From the NCBI GenBank assembly GCA_019096065.1, contig JAGUCH010000002.1, positions 14,520,501 through 14,584,500 on the forward strand: a stretch of DNA of 64,000 bases, in the 5' to 3' direction. The translations under genes and the position numbers were made by a program. The notes beneath the pieces were generated by a model. That model saw only the letters and a list, made by a program, of their open reading frames with translations, did not search any database and was not told the origin of the DNA. The stretch is from Paracyclopina nana (lineage: Eukaryota; Arthropoda; Copepoda; Cyclopoida; Cyclopettidae). Positions within the stretch are counted from its first letter, which is position 1, and every line of letters begins with the position of its first letter. Positions 44,232 through 54,639 of this stretch are shown here, piece after piece.

Positions 44232-45665
44232 TTATGACATCATTCTTCTAAAACGCTCCAATTGTTGAATGCTCGTAGAAATCCTTCCAAAAGCATTGAA
44301 GAGAGCCACGATTTCATTCCTTGACAATTTGAGAGGAGCATTGTTATGATCCTTAGCAGAGTCTCTGGCTTCAAGCTGAATTGGCATTTGCTCGCCAACT
44401 CCATAAGGGCTGTGAGCCTTCTTCTCCTCGTTGGAAAAGAGGATTTTCAACGCAGTGCCCAAGCCAGTGATCTGCAACTTTCCCCACAACCTGCACTTGT
44501 CACAAGTCACACAGTCCATGACGCGGCTGATGTTGTGGAAATGCTCCCTGAATTGCTCCTTGAGCACCAGCATTTCAGACTCGCTGCCAGACCTGAACAT
44601 GGACGTCTCGTCGAATTGGTCGGGGAAAGCTTTCATCAAGTTCAATATCTCCTTCACCGCTATGAGGGTTTCCTTGTCCTCTTGCACGTTTCCAGTGTAG
44701 AAAGCTTGCGTCTCCAAGAACGGGGCCGCCTTGGTCAAAGCCCTGAGCTCCAACAGGTAGACAAAATACAAGTTTTTCAGCCAAAACGGCCCCATGCCGT
44801 CCGTCTTGTCCGGATCAAACCTCTCGAGAAAAAGCTGCACATTCGGACCATAGGCCTGGGAATTGGGCATGCCGGGAAAAAGGCTGTTGCTTTTCGTATC
44901 AGGGACGCCCTCCGGATGCTGGGCAGTGAGGTGGACAGTGATGCTGGAATGAAGGCCAGACACTGCCCGATAAAAAGCCCTCTTTTCAAGACACATGCCC
45001 TCGAGTATGTCAGGTAGGAATGCTGCTGAAAAGTGGTTTTTCTTCGACGACTTATTCACAGACGCGGAGGGTTTGAAGCAGTTCTCCTCGTAGATGGCCC
45101 GCCACACACGATGTGAAGGCTCACCAGCATACCCAGTGAACCGTTCGGGATTGAGGTTGAGATCAACATATTGGCAGTCTGGACAGTTGTCTTCGGGATC
45201 GAGTTGACAAAATTGGGTAAGTGAATCATCGTAGTCCTTCCAAGACTTGAGATCGTTCAGGACTGATTCACTTATCGTTGCATCGATATCATGGTCATGT
45301 TCAGCTTGCTCTTTGCAGTTCTCTGGCTTCAGGCCAAAAGGTATTTCATCAGGCGTGCAAGGCTTGACTCCACACCCAGAGCTTCTGCATTTGTCCTTCT
45401 GCGAGTCCCAAAAGGGACAAGGCCTGGCCGCATTGTAGCTAAAGTACCTGAAGTAGTCCTTTTGCAAAAGGCTCTGCAGCCTTGGGTATATCTTCATGTT
45501 GTTAAAGTAATCCACGGTATCCACGTTGCACAGGCAGTCGTCAATTTTGCCCTCCAGCTGGCAAAAGCATTTATCACCTCCATTGAGCCCACTTTTGATC
45601 AGGGGATCCAAAGTGAGCCCACAATGGAGTCCAATGACAAACACCACTGACAGTGACCACCTCAT
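44232..45665 (-). CDS. Ero1L: ERO1-like ER oxidoreductase, 477 aa, intronless
   Basis: FAD-dependent oxidase of the ER lumen that reoxidises protein disulfide isomerase. A signal peptide (MRWSLSVVFVIGLHCGLTLD) is followed by the N-terminal Cys cluster CFCQLEGKIDDCLC. The shuttle pair lies in SSGCGVKPCTPDEIP. The FAD-binding helices include YVDLNLNPERFTGYAGEPS and RVWRAIYEENCF. The active-site CxxC is CVTCDKCRLWGKLQ, followed by GLGTALKILF. Length is close to the human enzymes. The single exon is unusual for a gene that has many introns in vertebrates, so it may derive from an old retrocopy; all key residues remain. Confidence 0.96.
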   Translation of the reverse strand: MRWSLSVVFVIGLHCGLTLDPLIKSGLNGGDKCFCQLEGKIDDCLCNVDTVDYFNNMKIYPRLQSLLQKDYFRYFSYNAARPCPFWDSQKDKCRSSGCGVKPCTPDEIPFGLKPENCKEQAEHDHDIDATISESVLNDLKSWKDYDDSLTQFCQLDPEDNCPDCQYVDLNLNPERFTGYAGEPSHRVWRAIYEENCFKPSASVNKSSKKNHFSAAFLPDILEGMCLEKRAFYRAVSGLHSSITVHLTAQHPEGVPDTKSNSLFPGMPNSQAYGPNVQLFLERFDPDKTDGMGPFWLKNLYFVYLLELRALTKAAPFLETQAFYTGNVQEDKETLIAVKEILNLMKAFPDQFDETSMFRSGSESEMLVLKEQFREHFHNISRVMDCVTCDKCRLWGKLQITGLGTALKILFSNEEKKAHSPYGVGEQMPIQLEARDSAKDHNNAPLKLSRNEIVALFNAFGRISTSIQQLERFRRMMS

Positions 45666-46780
45666 TACTGACGGACAAAGTGACAGGAGAAAGTTCCACT
45701 TGAACAGCTACAAGGACACAACAAAGCTTGGCAGAAGTGTGTGACCTCGGCAGTTGCAGCGCTTCACGACGAATGGTTCAGTGACAAATCAGGTTTCTAG
45801 AAGTCTCACGCAACGTCTGAGGTCATCATTCCCTACCCCATTAGGTTCCTAGGCTTCTTTCGGAGAATTGGATTTATCCGCTCACTCCTAACCTCTTTTG
45901 GGGTAACGCAAATGTTTGTTTACATTGACGTGTTATAGTGACGGAAAAATTTATTGCGTCACTCTCGCAACCTTGATTTAGGTAAACTAAGGGTTGTCCA
46001 ACTAGCAACGCATCGTACTTGGAACTGCCGCGAAAGATTACGCCTTGAACTTTTAAAGAGATGTTTCAAACGTGCTACATAACTAAGCATTGCATTCGAA
46101 TAATAGGAGAATATACGCAACATCCCCATTTATGAAGCCAACATCATCCAGCTTTGAGGCTGCAATCAGGACCGCTTTTCTGGGCTGAGCAACGTGCCAA
46201 GTTTTTCTCATGCTTCACCACCAATGAGCGAAGGCCTCACAAATATTTGATCAGCTTGAGCAATGAGGTCAAATAAATCCTTGATAAGAAGTTCATCCCT
46301 TTATTAGCTTCGGCAGTCTGTGATGTTGCCATTGACCTCAACCAAGTCATCTGCAACACCATTTAATGATAAACCCAATCAGTAATCAGAATATGTCTAC
46401 AAAGTTTAGGGAATGTGTGAATTATTTATTTACATCACAAGCTTGAACAGTCAGCAATACATTATATGCAAATCTAGCAGAATATAAAATGACAGTCACT
46501 TGCTTGAACAAAAAAGGCTGAACACTAGGGTCGCAATTGAGCGAATGTGCATGATCAATTTTTGAAACTGGTCATCACCGCTGTGCGCGCACCATTTCGT
46601 AGAATATAGCTTATGTAAAAAGCATAATAAAAAGCCTTAAAATTAGCGACCTCTCTAATAATGATCTCCGTTCTCTCGGGCGCTCGATCGTGCATTGCAT
46701 TGCTCCTTGATTGAATATTGGTATAGGGTTATGATGAAAATGTCTGGTTAGTAGGATTGAAAAAGTGAAACCGGGATTTT
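45666..46780. other. Intergenic, no gene seen
   Basis: Upstream side of ERO1 and 3' flank of the KLF gene. Translated frames are short and unremarkable. No tRNA-like or repeat unit shared with other parts of the window was found. Confidence 0.5.
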
Positions 46781-48463
46781 TTAGGCTTGGATGAGAAAGC
46801 TGATTCCATTGGGTCCAATCATGTGGGTGGAGAGACCAAGAAGGCTCTTTTTGGAAACTCCATTGTTATGAGTAGTAGCCTTGAGCTTTTCTTTGAGGGC
46901 ACGTTTGTCATGGCGCTTCTCATGCTTCATCAAGTGGTCAGATCGAACGAATCTGCGGCCACATATGCAGCAGGCGAACTTCTTCTCGCCAGTGTGCATT
47001 CTTTTGTGGCGGCTCAGTTCATCAGATCGGGCGAATCGCTTTTCGCAGCCTTCAATTGGGCAAAAGTAGGGCCTTTCACCTGCAATGAAAAAATATTGCA
47101 TTGAACAGCAAGAAAATTAGATAAATTATTCTGCCATTTCGGAAGGCGCTTAGGAAAAAATACCAGAGGTGGATTTGTCCAGTTTTTTGGCATTTTTGAT
47201 GGCGGAATCGCCGAAAAAGTTCGGGCTAGTACGCAATTTTCGCTGAAATTAGTTTATTAGCGTATGTTAAAACTTAAAATTTTAATTGTGTTGGCTGAAG
47301 TAAAACATATGCTGAACTAATCCGCTAGATGGAGCAGCGATTTGGACTACATTGATTACAATACTACAGTTAATTCGCCATTCCACCATCAAAAATGCCA
47401 AAAACGAGCATGGCAAAAATAGTCACTTCTGGTATTTTTATCCCACGTTTTAAAAATGGGGTGCCATCCAAAGTAGAAGTGAAAATATATATATCAATAT
47501 GAATTTAATGATGTAATTACCGGTGTGGACGCGGATGTGCGCTTTCAAGTGGGATGACTTCAAGTAAGTCTTTCCGCAGTTGTCGTACTGGCACACAAAG
47601 GCTCGCTCACGGCTGTCGGGCAACTGGTTATTGGGCCTCGTCTGGATCAATTCGTGGTTGGGTCGTGGAGCAATGGGCGCATAAATCTTCAAGGCCGGCC
47701 GTGTTGGATCATGATCATCATATCTTGGCACGATAGTTGGAGCAGCATTGGGGGAGAAGGTCAATTTGGCGGATCCTATCACAGCACCGTCGCAAGTCTT
47801 GACCAGGTTTGTAGCATCATCGTAATTCTTCTTTGTACGGCATTCTTCCTCCTCCTTGTCAGCGTTGGGAGTCACTTTCAGGCAGAGTGGTTCGTCTTGC
47901 ACTTGATGGGTCAAGCCCTCGCGGTCGGTGTTCTTGGTCACCACGAAGATTTGCTGGGAGTTGAGGAATCCAGAGGCTTGGGGGAAGCTGGTCACCTCGT
48001 GAGGTTCAAAGACGATCCTCTCCTTGGCATCATCGTGCAATTCCGAGAAGTCTTCCCTGCCATCCTCGGAATCCGGAGGCGACATGGGCGCCCTGAACGA
48101 GTAGTTGGGAGACTTGCTGCGGAATCCTCGCACTTCCGTCGACCCATCCGTGTAAATCACGGACAAGTGAATGCGCGACACCTCTTTATGCCCCGCATTG
48201 ATCATTGGAGACGAAGGGGGCGTGTCGCACAAGAACTGCCCATTGGGAGAGAGATCCCTGAGGATCTGAAAAGATTACAAAAGTTGTGCACATTGCTCAA
48301 ATTATATCATAAACTAGGTAATTACCTTGGTGATGGGAGCCGCGAGGAGCATGCCATCTTCGGAGTCTCCGCACTCCGAGGCTGGCGGTGACATCTCCAT
48401 TGGAGAAGGGTAATAACCGCCCGAGTCCAGGCGGTAGCGCTTCTTCATGTGCATCAGCGACAT
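46781..48463 (-). CDS. cbt: KLF10/11 (TIEG, cabut)-like zinc-finger transcription factor, 393 aa
   Basis: Krueppel-like factor that binds GC/CACCC boxes. Exons 48326-48463, 47521-48265 and 46781-47079 give 1182 nt in frame. Three C-terminal fingers are in KLF spacing: [20 protein letters not shown], then [20 protein letters not shown] and [20 protein letters not shown]. The second intron splits fingers 1 and 2 at the TG|E linker. The N-terminal half is Pro/Ser-rich with CDTPPSSP and PMSPPDSED, which resemble the TIEG repression motifs. The start at 48463 ([13 protein letters not shown]) is preferred because a TATA box lies at about 48530-48536, downstream of the alternative ATG. The short linker and finger sequence favour KLF10/11 over other KLFs. 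Confidence 0.9.
47318..47442 (+). repeat. Dispersed repeat copy 1 (AGATGGAGCAGCGATTT family)
   Basis: Begins TAATCCGCTAGATGGAGCAGCG and ends about 100 bp later with CACTTCTGGTATTTTTATCC. It lies in intron 2 of the KLF gene. A reversed end (ATACCAGAGGTGGATTT at 47161) precedes it, so the full insertion may be a 290-bp element with inverted ends. Confidence 0.7.
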
Positions 48464-48528
48464 GCTGCCTAAAACATGATATCCGTGATGGTCATGAGCA
48501 GAGTTAGAGTGCAACTGGAGCTCATGAT

Positions 48529-48537
48529 CTATATATG
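48529..48537 (-). promoter_or_regulatory. TATA box of the KLF10/11-like gene
   Basis: GCATATATAG on the minus strand, about 70 nt before the ATG at 48463. It is consistent with an inducible immediate-early type promoter, as known for cabut/TIEG genes. Confidence 0.5.
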
Positions 48538-48599
48538 CGCTCGATTTAGGCTCGCGCATGCACAGAGTGCACGACATCGATGCATGACCTCTGTATACT

Positions 48600-50980
48600 T
48601 TGCTCTCTCTCTACACACACTCACTCTTTGAGCTCGTGCCGTTATTATTATGTTACCTCAATTTAATGCTCTCCGCAATTATTCTAGGCCAATATGGCTG
48701 TGGTAAGTGAACTTTGGGACGACAACTGGTGGTCGATCTCCAGGCTTGGCAGTGCTGTAGTGACGTCGTGCGTGGTAGTCCTAGCTGAATAAGTGGGCCC
48801 GCTTTTGGACCTGCCCAAGCCAACGTACACACGCTCTTTTGTCTGCCTAAAAAGTGGACCTCGTCGGTCACGGGCCTACCTCGTGAACTTCTCAACTGCA
48901 GGCTACTCCATAAGATGCGCATGACCAAAAATCTACTATTTTTGCTGCGATGGTTTGTTATTGTGCCAAACTCGACGACGAGGATTATTAAAAATGTCGT
49001 CAAAAAAGCTCATCAGAAATTGACGAGAAATAATCAGCTTTTCTGTCAGCGGATTAATGCTAAAAATAGTGACAAAGTAAGCACTAATTTTATGGTTAGG
49101 CGTCCGAAGTTTTACCGACTGGAAGAATTCGAGCGGAGCTATTTATTTATTATATCAATGTTTTCAAGTGCCATGGGCAATATGGGAGAAAAAAGCAGCA
49201 AAGCATATTTTAAAGTGCATTTGTAAGAGCGTGTTGGCGCTTTGCTTAGTAGCAGCTAGGCAATGCAGAGGCTGCGTGCAAAAATGAGCAACTCGCAAGG
49301 CCAAAGTTTTCAAAGCAGGAAAAAGCAATGTACTCATTCTTGGACATTTCTTATTGACCTCAATAGCAGCATCTTCTTCTAGCAGGACTATTCACACATA
49401 ATTACCAAAGAGATTATAGCAAGAAATTCGCAAAATGGCTTAATTATCGAAAAAGAGACATTTTTCAAAGAAGCCATGAATTTGGAGTGAAACACTTGGT
49501 TTCAATGTCCGCTTTGCCATTCGCCCTGAAAGTATAAACCGGTTGGCAGCCAAAGCACAACGCACATGGGACGCGCAACCTGAAGAAACGATGTATAATT
49601 GCCTTAAGGAAAAGTACCCAAAAAATTCCCGACAGGTTTTCGAATGGTTCAGTGTATTCTTGCTACTGTGGAAAGAAGTCTAAAGGAATTTTTCATCTTT
49701 AGCTGTCCTCTCGTGATGTTTAGCATCAGTTTTACGTAATGATCACTCGAGCGAGGCATGACCCACACAAAATACAGCTAAAAACAAAATGATCACACAT
49801 AGCATAGACGAGTTGCAAAAAGCTCGTTCACGCTGTAACTTTTGAAAGAACAAAGAATCGAGAGCTTGGCTGGCATTTTTTTAAAGCTGACAAAATCGTC
49901 GCTGCAAGCTGCGCCAGCATCAAATGCACCACTTGATAAAAGTTGACTTTTTTTAGAACGAGCCAGTTTTTATCAGTAATTTTACCAAAAACGCTCAGTA
50001 TTTTCATATCTTAGGATTTGCAATATAATTCGACTTTCTCTTTGCATTTTTGGCTTTCGGGTCTTTTGACGTAAAAAACCCAGAAAATCTATTAACTAGA
50101 AAACTTGGAACATTTATAGCTAATTTTATATGTAAGCTGGTTTCACTTGTAAATTATAAACGGTTGTTCGCATATTTTAGCATTCAGACCTATTTAGACC
50201 AGAGCAATATAACGATGACGTTTTTGGAAGCATTAGAACATTTGCCAATTAAAAAAGGACCTTGCTGTAATTATCAGGCAAAAAGAAACTTCAACTGGGT
50301 CAGGAAATTGATTATAAAAGTTACTTTGAAACTGAATATTCCCTCTTTTTCAGCAGCTTTGGCAATCATGGCTGCTCTGAAGTTTTAAAAAATGTCAGTG
50401 TGACAATACTAATTTTAACATTTTGTTCAAAAGTTTTAGCAAAATGCCTCTAGTTGAAATAAGAAAGTATCTCTGATCAAGCAACACTGATGATTCTCAA
50501 CAGTTCATGCACGTGTGATCATCCGATATAAAGTCATTCAATTCTCTGTCAATGGCAGCTTAAGCTCAGCCCATCACTACAACTAAATAAAGCTTCATAG
50601 GGGGAGGGATGGAACTTTCGTTTTTGCTTTAATTAGTGATCATTGACAAAAAGTGGCTGCCAGTAGCATAACAAACTCTGTTTTTACAAATGTAATCCAT
50701 AATTGTGAACCATGTGAGAAATTAGAGTCAAAGTCATTAAAAAATCTTAAGTTTTCCCTTACCTTACTAATCTACCATTTTGATTGCCTTTGCTCTATAG
50801 GCCAATTTTTCTGTGGGCAGCGCCGTATTACGATTTTTGAGAGTTTTTATGAAGTTGTTGCCCTATGACCTTAGAAATAAATGCTGCTTGCTTTTTAGGA
50901 ACGTCACGGGCTCTCACATGCTAGCACCATTTGTATCCTGTGGTTTGTGCGCAATAAAATAGATACTTAAAAGGACCTAA
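48600..50980. other. Gene-poor region, nothing assignable
   Basis: About 2.4 kb upstream of the KLF gene. Several open frames of 70-115 codons occur but are AT-driven and without domain features. The KLF gene's distal regulatory DNA may lie here. Confidence 0.5.
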
Positions 50981-50986
50981 TAAGAG

Positions 50987-51145
50987 TTCTTACTGCTCAG
51001 TGGGTACAGTGTTGGATTCTGGAAACAGCCATCAGAGGTTCAAATCCAAGTCATTTCTAAATAGGAGTTCTCATCACTCAGTGCAGTGGTTGAAACGTTG
51101 GATTCTGAATACAATCATCTGAGGTTCAAATCCAAGGCATGTTTT
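50987..51145 (+). repeat. Two tandem tRNA-like SINE heads
   Basis: Two copies about 80 bp apart share CTCAGTG (A-box part), GTTGGATTCTG and GAGGTTCAAATCCAAG (B box). No cloverleaf acceptor stem forms. The pattern is that of a tRNA-derived SINE head. Confidence 0.65.
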
Positions 51146-52004
51146 AATTTTTTTCTTATTTCATAGGAATTCGTCAAATTCCTTGGAAATGAGGAAAATA
51201 AGACTACTTTATGTCCTCCAAAATTGAATCCCGGTTTTATATCCCCCAAATTGCTTGGAAATAATTTGACATAAATCGTATCGGTAAACTGAATCATAAC
51301 ATGAGAAATTCAGATTGCAGTATATAAAACGAGACAAGGCTGAACACTTTTAGTTTATAACCACTCGCAATAAGCCATTGGAGGGACAAACTTTTTCGCT
51401 AGATGGCGCTTTAGTATATTTGGAAAAACCGTCGCGCGCGAAACTTGTCACGTGATCACGATCGGCAATTTGATTGGCTGATCAGCGGAGCCAGGTTAGA
51501 AAAAATTGGTTTCAGCAATGAAAAGCTTGGAAATTTGCGTGAGTTGCATATGGTTTTGTGGCTTGAAAGGGTGCCATTTTATCCGTAGATTATGTCATAT
51601 TAATAAAGTTTTTAGAATTAGTGCACCAAAAGCCAAAAAATTGCCCATTAGTGGTCGCCTATGTAGTGTAGCCATGTCAAATGTACTGGGCAAAGTTGCC
51701 GGGCTAGATGCCGCATGGAATCTAGCGACTTTACGCCTTTGGCTTATAGCTTTAAGTTAGAAAATTGTTGTCACACGTTTTCTGTATTGATGCTATTTTT
51801 TAAAGAACTAACTGACTAGCTTTTTATTAGTTATTATAGTTTATAAATCCCACTACCAGTCCTTAAGGCCACTTAACTTAAACAGGGAACGAATTGATTG
51901 AAACTCTAGTCCTCTTTTTTTATTAAGATTCAAGCTTTCCAACGATATCCATTATGTCCCGCATTTCTCAAATCCGTAACACAAACTTTTGATTTCTAAG
52001 TGCA

Positions 52005-52215
52005 TAGAATTCTCTGAAACAGACCGATTCTTGATTCAGCCATCTGAGATTCGAATCCCATATATGCCTTGCCTTTTTTTGTATTTTCATCATCTGGCGC
52101 AAATAATGTTAAAATAGTCATGTAGTAACAACTGAATTACATGAAGTTTCCCTAGCTCAGTGGTAAGAACCTTGCCTTGGTGCCATAATCTGAGGTTCGA
52201 ATCTAGGTTGTCCCT
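52005..52215 (+). repeat. Two further tRNA-like SINE heads
   Basis: CAGCCATCTGAGATTCGAATCCC at about 52035, and CTAGCTCAGTGGTAAGAACC followed by CTGAGGTTCGAATC at 52153-52205, are relatives of the pair at 51 kb. The second copy has the best A and B boxes of the family. Confidence 0.65.
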
Positions 52216-52370
52216 TCCCTTTTTTCTAAATTCTTTGGTATTTGTATTAGTTCTATGGAATATTAGGGGCATTAAACCAGATGTAAACGTCCACATTGTG
52301 GACTGATTGGGGGCGAATGCACTTGGCAAATTAAAAATTAAAATAAAAAACAATATGTTGTCATTTTAAG

Positions 52371-52665
52371 AAAAAGTGTTAAGAAATGTGGTCAGAAAAG
52401 TGGTCTATAAGTGTCCTAAGAAAGTGATAAGATCAAGAAGTTACAGAGAAATGGACAGAGAAAATGGTCAGAGAAAATGAAAAAAAGTGGTCAGATAAAG
52501 TAGTCAGAGAAAAGTGTTGAGGAAAGTGGTCAGAAAGTGTGGGAGAAAGTGATCAGAAAAGTGTTTTAGAAAGTGCAAGTGGTTGAAAGTGTTCAGAAAA
52601 AGTTGCCTAAAAAGTGGTCAATAAGTGGTCAGAAAAAGAGTTCTGAAAAGTGATCAGAAAAAGAT
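52371..52665 (+). repeat. Array of AAAAGTGGTCAGA units
   Basis: About 20 imperfect units such as AGTGGTCAGAAAAAGTGTTC. They are the reverse complement of the units at 26318-26640, so the same repeat family occurs twice in the window in opposite orientation. Confidence 0.85.
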
Positions 52666-52765
52666 GCAAGCAGTACTTTGTTCTGTGGGCTACTTTAACT
52701 TTTATATATGCTCTTCTTTTCAAGCGTCCTACTTCCTCTCAACTGCTCTAGAAGAGCTGAGCCTG

Positions 52766-53254
52766 TAGTGATGGAACGAGCCGGAAATTTTCAGCTTGAT
52801 CAAGCTTCAAGCTTTTTGAAAAGTGTTCGAGCGATCCCAAGCTTTTGAAAATTATTATCAAGCTTTTTCAAGCTCAAAATTTCACATTTCAAGCTTTTTT
52901 CAAGCTTTTCACTTTTTTAGTACTTTAAGATAAAAAATTGTGATTAGTCACCAGATTTGACAAAATTGCCCTAAAAATGTAAAAAAAAAAATGACAGAAA
53001 TAGCTTTAACTTTGATTATGTACTGCATTCCCTTAACTATTTGTTAACTTTAAAATCAGCCCTTTTTCTTTTGATTAAAAATGAATTAAGTTTTTTTGGG
53101 TGTCAAGCTTTTTCAAGCTTTGCATTTTTGGGTTTCAAGCTTTTTCAAGCTTTTCAAAATTTGGTTCGAGCGATCCCAAGCTTTTTGCTTATGTAGCTCA
53201 AGCTGGGTTTCAGCTTCAAGCTTTCAAGCCAAGCTGAAACTCGTTCCATCACTA
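52766..53254. mobile_element. hAT-type MITE, 489 bp, with perfect TIRs and 8-bp target duplication
   Basis: The ends TAGTGATGGAACGAG (52766-52780) and CTCGTTCCATCACTA (53240-53254) are perfect 15-bp inverted repeats. They are flanked by identical 8-bp copies TGAGCCTG (52758-52765 and 53255-53262). An 8-bp duplication is the hallmark of hAT transposons. The inside is rich in TCAAGCTTTT units and has no transposase frame, so the element is non-autonomous. A truncated relative is at 11213-11308. Confidence 0.9.
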
Positions 53255-53262
53255 TGAGCCTG

Positions 53263-54639
53263 ATCAGTAAACTGAATTAAAGAGCGAGGAAATCGCATAA
53301 TAGATTACAGTACACAAAAAATATTACCATGCTGAGCAGAAAAATCGCGGGCTTAATTCCAAGCGTTCTTTTCAATTATTAAGAACATTGCCAGATCAAG
53401 TGCTGTTGGATAAGCCACTTACCTGTAATTGCTCCAAATGTAATAATCCTGACTTGATGCAGAAGCTTAAGTGAGCAAACTTTCTTGTTGCTTTCTTTAA
53501 AGGCAACTGCAGAAGACTCTATCACCAGAGCTAGAATGGCCAAACTAAAATGCCAGACTACAAATGCCTCTTTTAAAGGCACCTATGCACGATGAAATGA
53601 GCCAAGTCAATGCAAAAAGCAAAATCAGTTAAAACTGAGAACGCTGAGATGACTGACGACTGAAGAGATTAAAGTTGCTCAGTTTCATAGAAACTCTGGC
53701 GCTTCTAGCGTAAAACACACCGAATTTATGTTTTCAAATTCTCAGCATTTTGAGTGCCTCCATACATTCAGTTTGTTCAATCAGGACCGGACTAATTTTT
53801 TTGGGATACGCTTCATGGCTAAAAACTTGAAAAACCCCACAGAATTGCGTGAACTTTCTTTGCAACTGTTTTGTTTACCCTACAAAAAATAAATAAAGTA
53901 TTTTTAGCCATCTGTTAGTTGATTCAATATAAGAGAGAACAATTTTTCTCATAGAGTTTGTGGATGGAGGTTGAACTCGATCTTGTTTTTTCAGCTGAGT
54001 GTCAAAACAATCAAGTGAATTTCCGCGAAATAGCAATGGGCTACCATTTCATCTTGGTTGGCTTTCTCGCTGGAAATGTCCGCCAAAGGAATTTGGTCTG
54101 TCCAATGTTTTGTAATTTTGGCGCGATAAAAATGTGTGCATATCTCAGAACTGTCATCCACTGAGCGGACTTGACTGAACTGGAATTTTTTATACGGGGA
54201 TTCCCTGTAATAGAGCAATCTTGCTCCAGTTTGAGCTTAATACAGAAGCAATTCCAATGCCAATTTTACCCCAATCTTACTGATTGTGAATGAAGAACCT
54301 TAGAAAAGGAATCGTGAATGGCAGAACTACTTCTTCTAACGCCGCAAATTTCTTGTGAGTATTTTTTAAAAATGTCCTTTTTATATTTTGAGTTAAGATT
54401 ATTTCTTCGTCTTATGCATTCCTTGATGCTGAATCTCTTAGTCCTGTAAATTGTCCTGCTATATTGATCTCAACGTGACTAGTTGTCTAAATTTGTTCAT
54501 AATTTCGAGCAACGAAAAGTGATTAGCTGTGGGACCTTCCTCTCTTGGGATATCTCACTTGGAAAGGCTTTGAAATTGTAGTAATGTTTAGCCCCAAGTT
54601 AAGAGCTCCCTTGCATGTTGATATAACTGCTCGTTTTAG
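53263..54639. other. Spacer upstream of the Toll-like gene, nothing assignable
   Basis: AT-rich sequence without a recognisable gene. The Toll-like gene promoter is expected near the right end but no TATA box is clear. Confidence 0.45.

Noticed and set aside
44232-45665. ERO1 as a processed pseudogene because it is intronless
   Set aside because: The frame is full length with signal peptide, shuttle and active-site cysteines intact and no poly(A) tract, so a working gene is more likely.
50050-50388. 112-codon plus-strand frame in the 48.6-51 kb spacer
   Set aside because: AT-driven codon use (Lys, Asn, Phe, Ile), no motif and no promoter or poly(A) signal in a sensible position.
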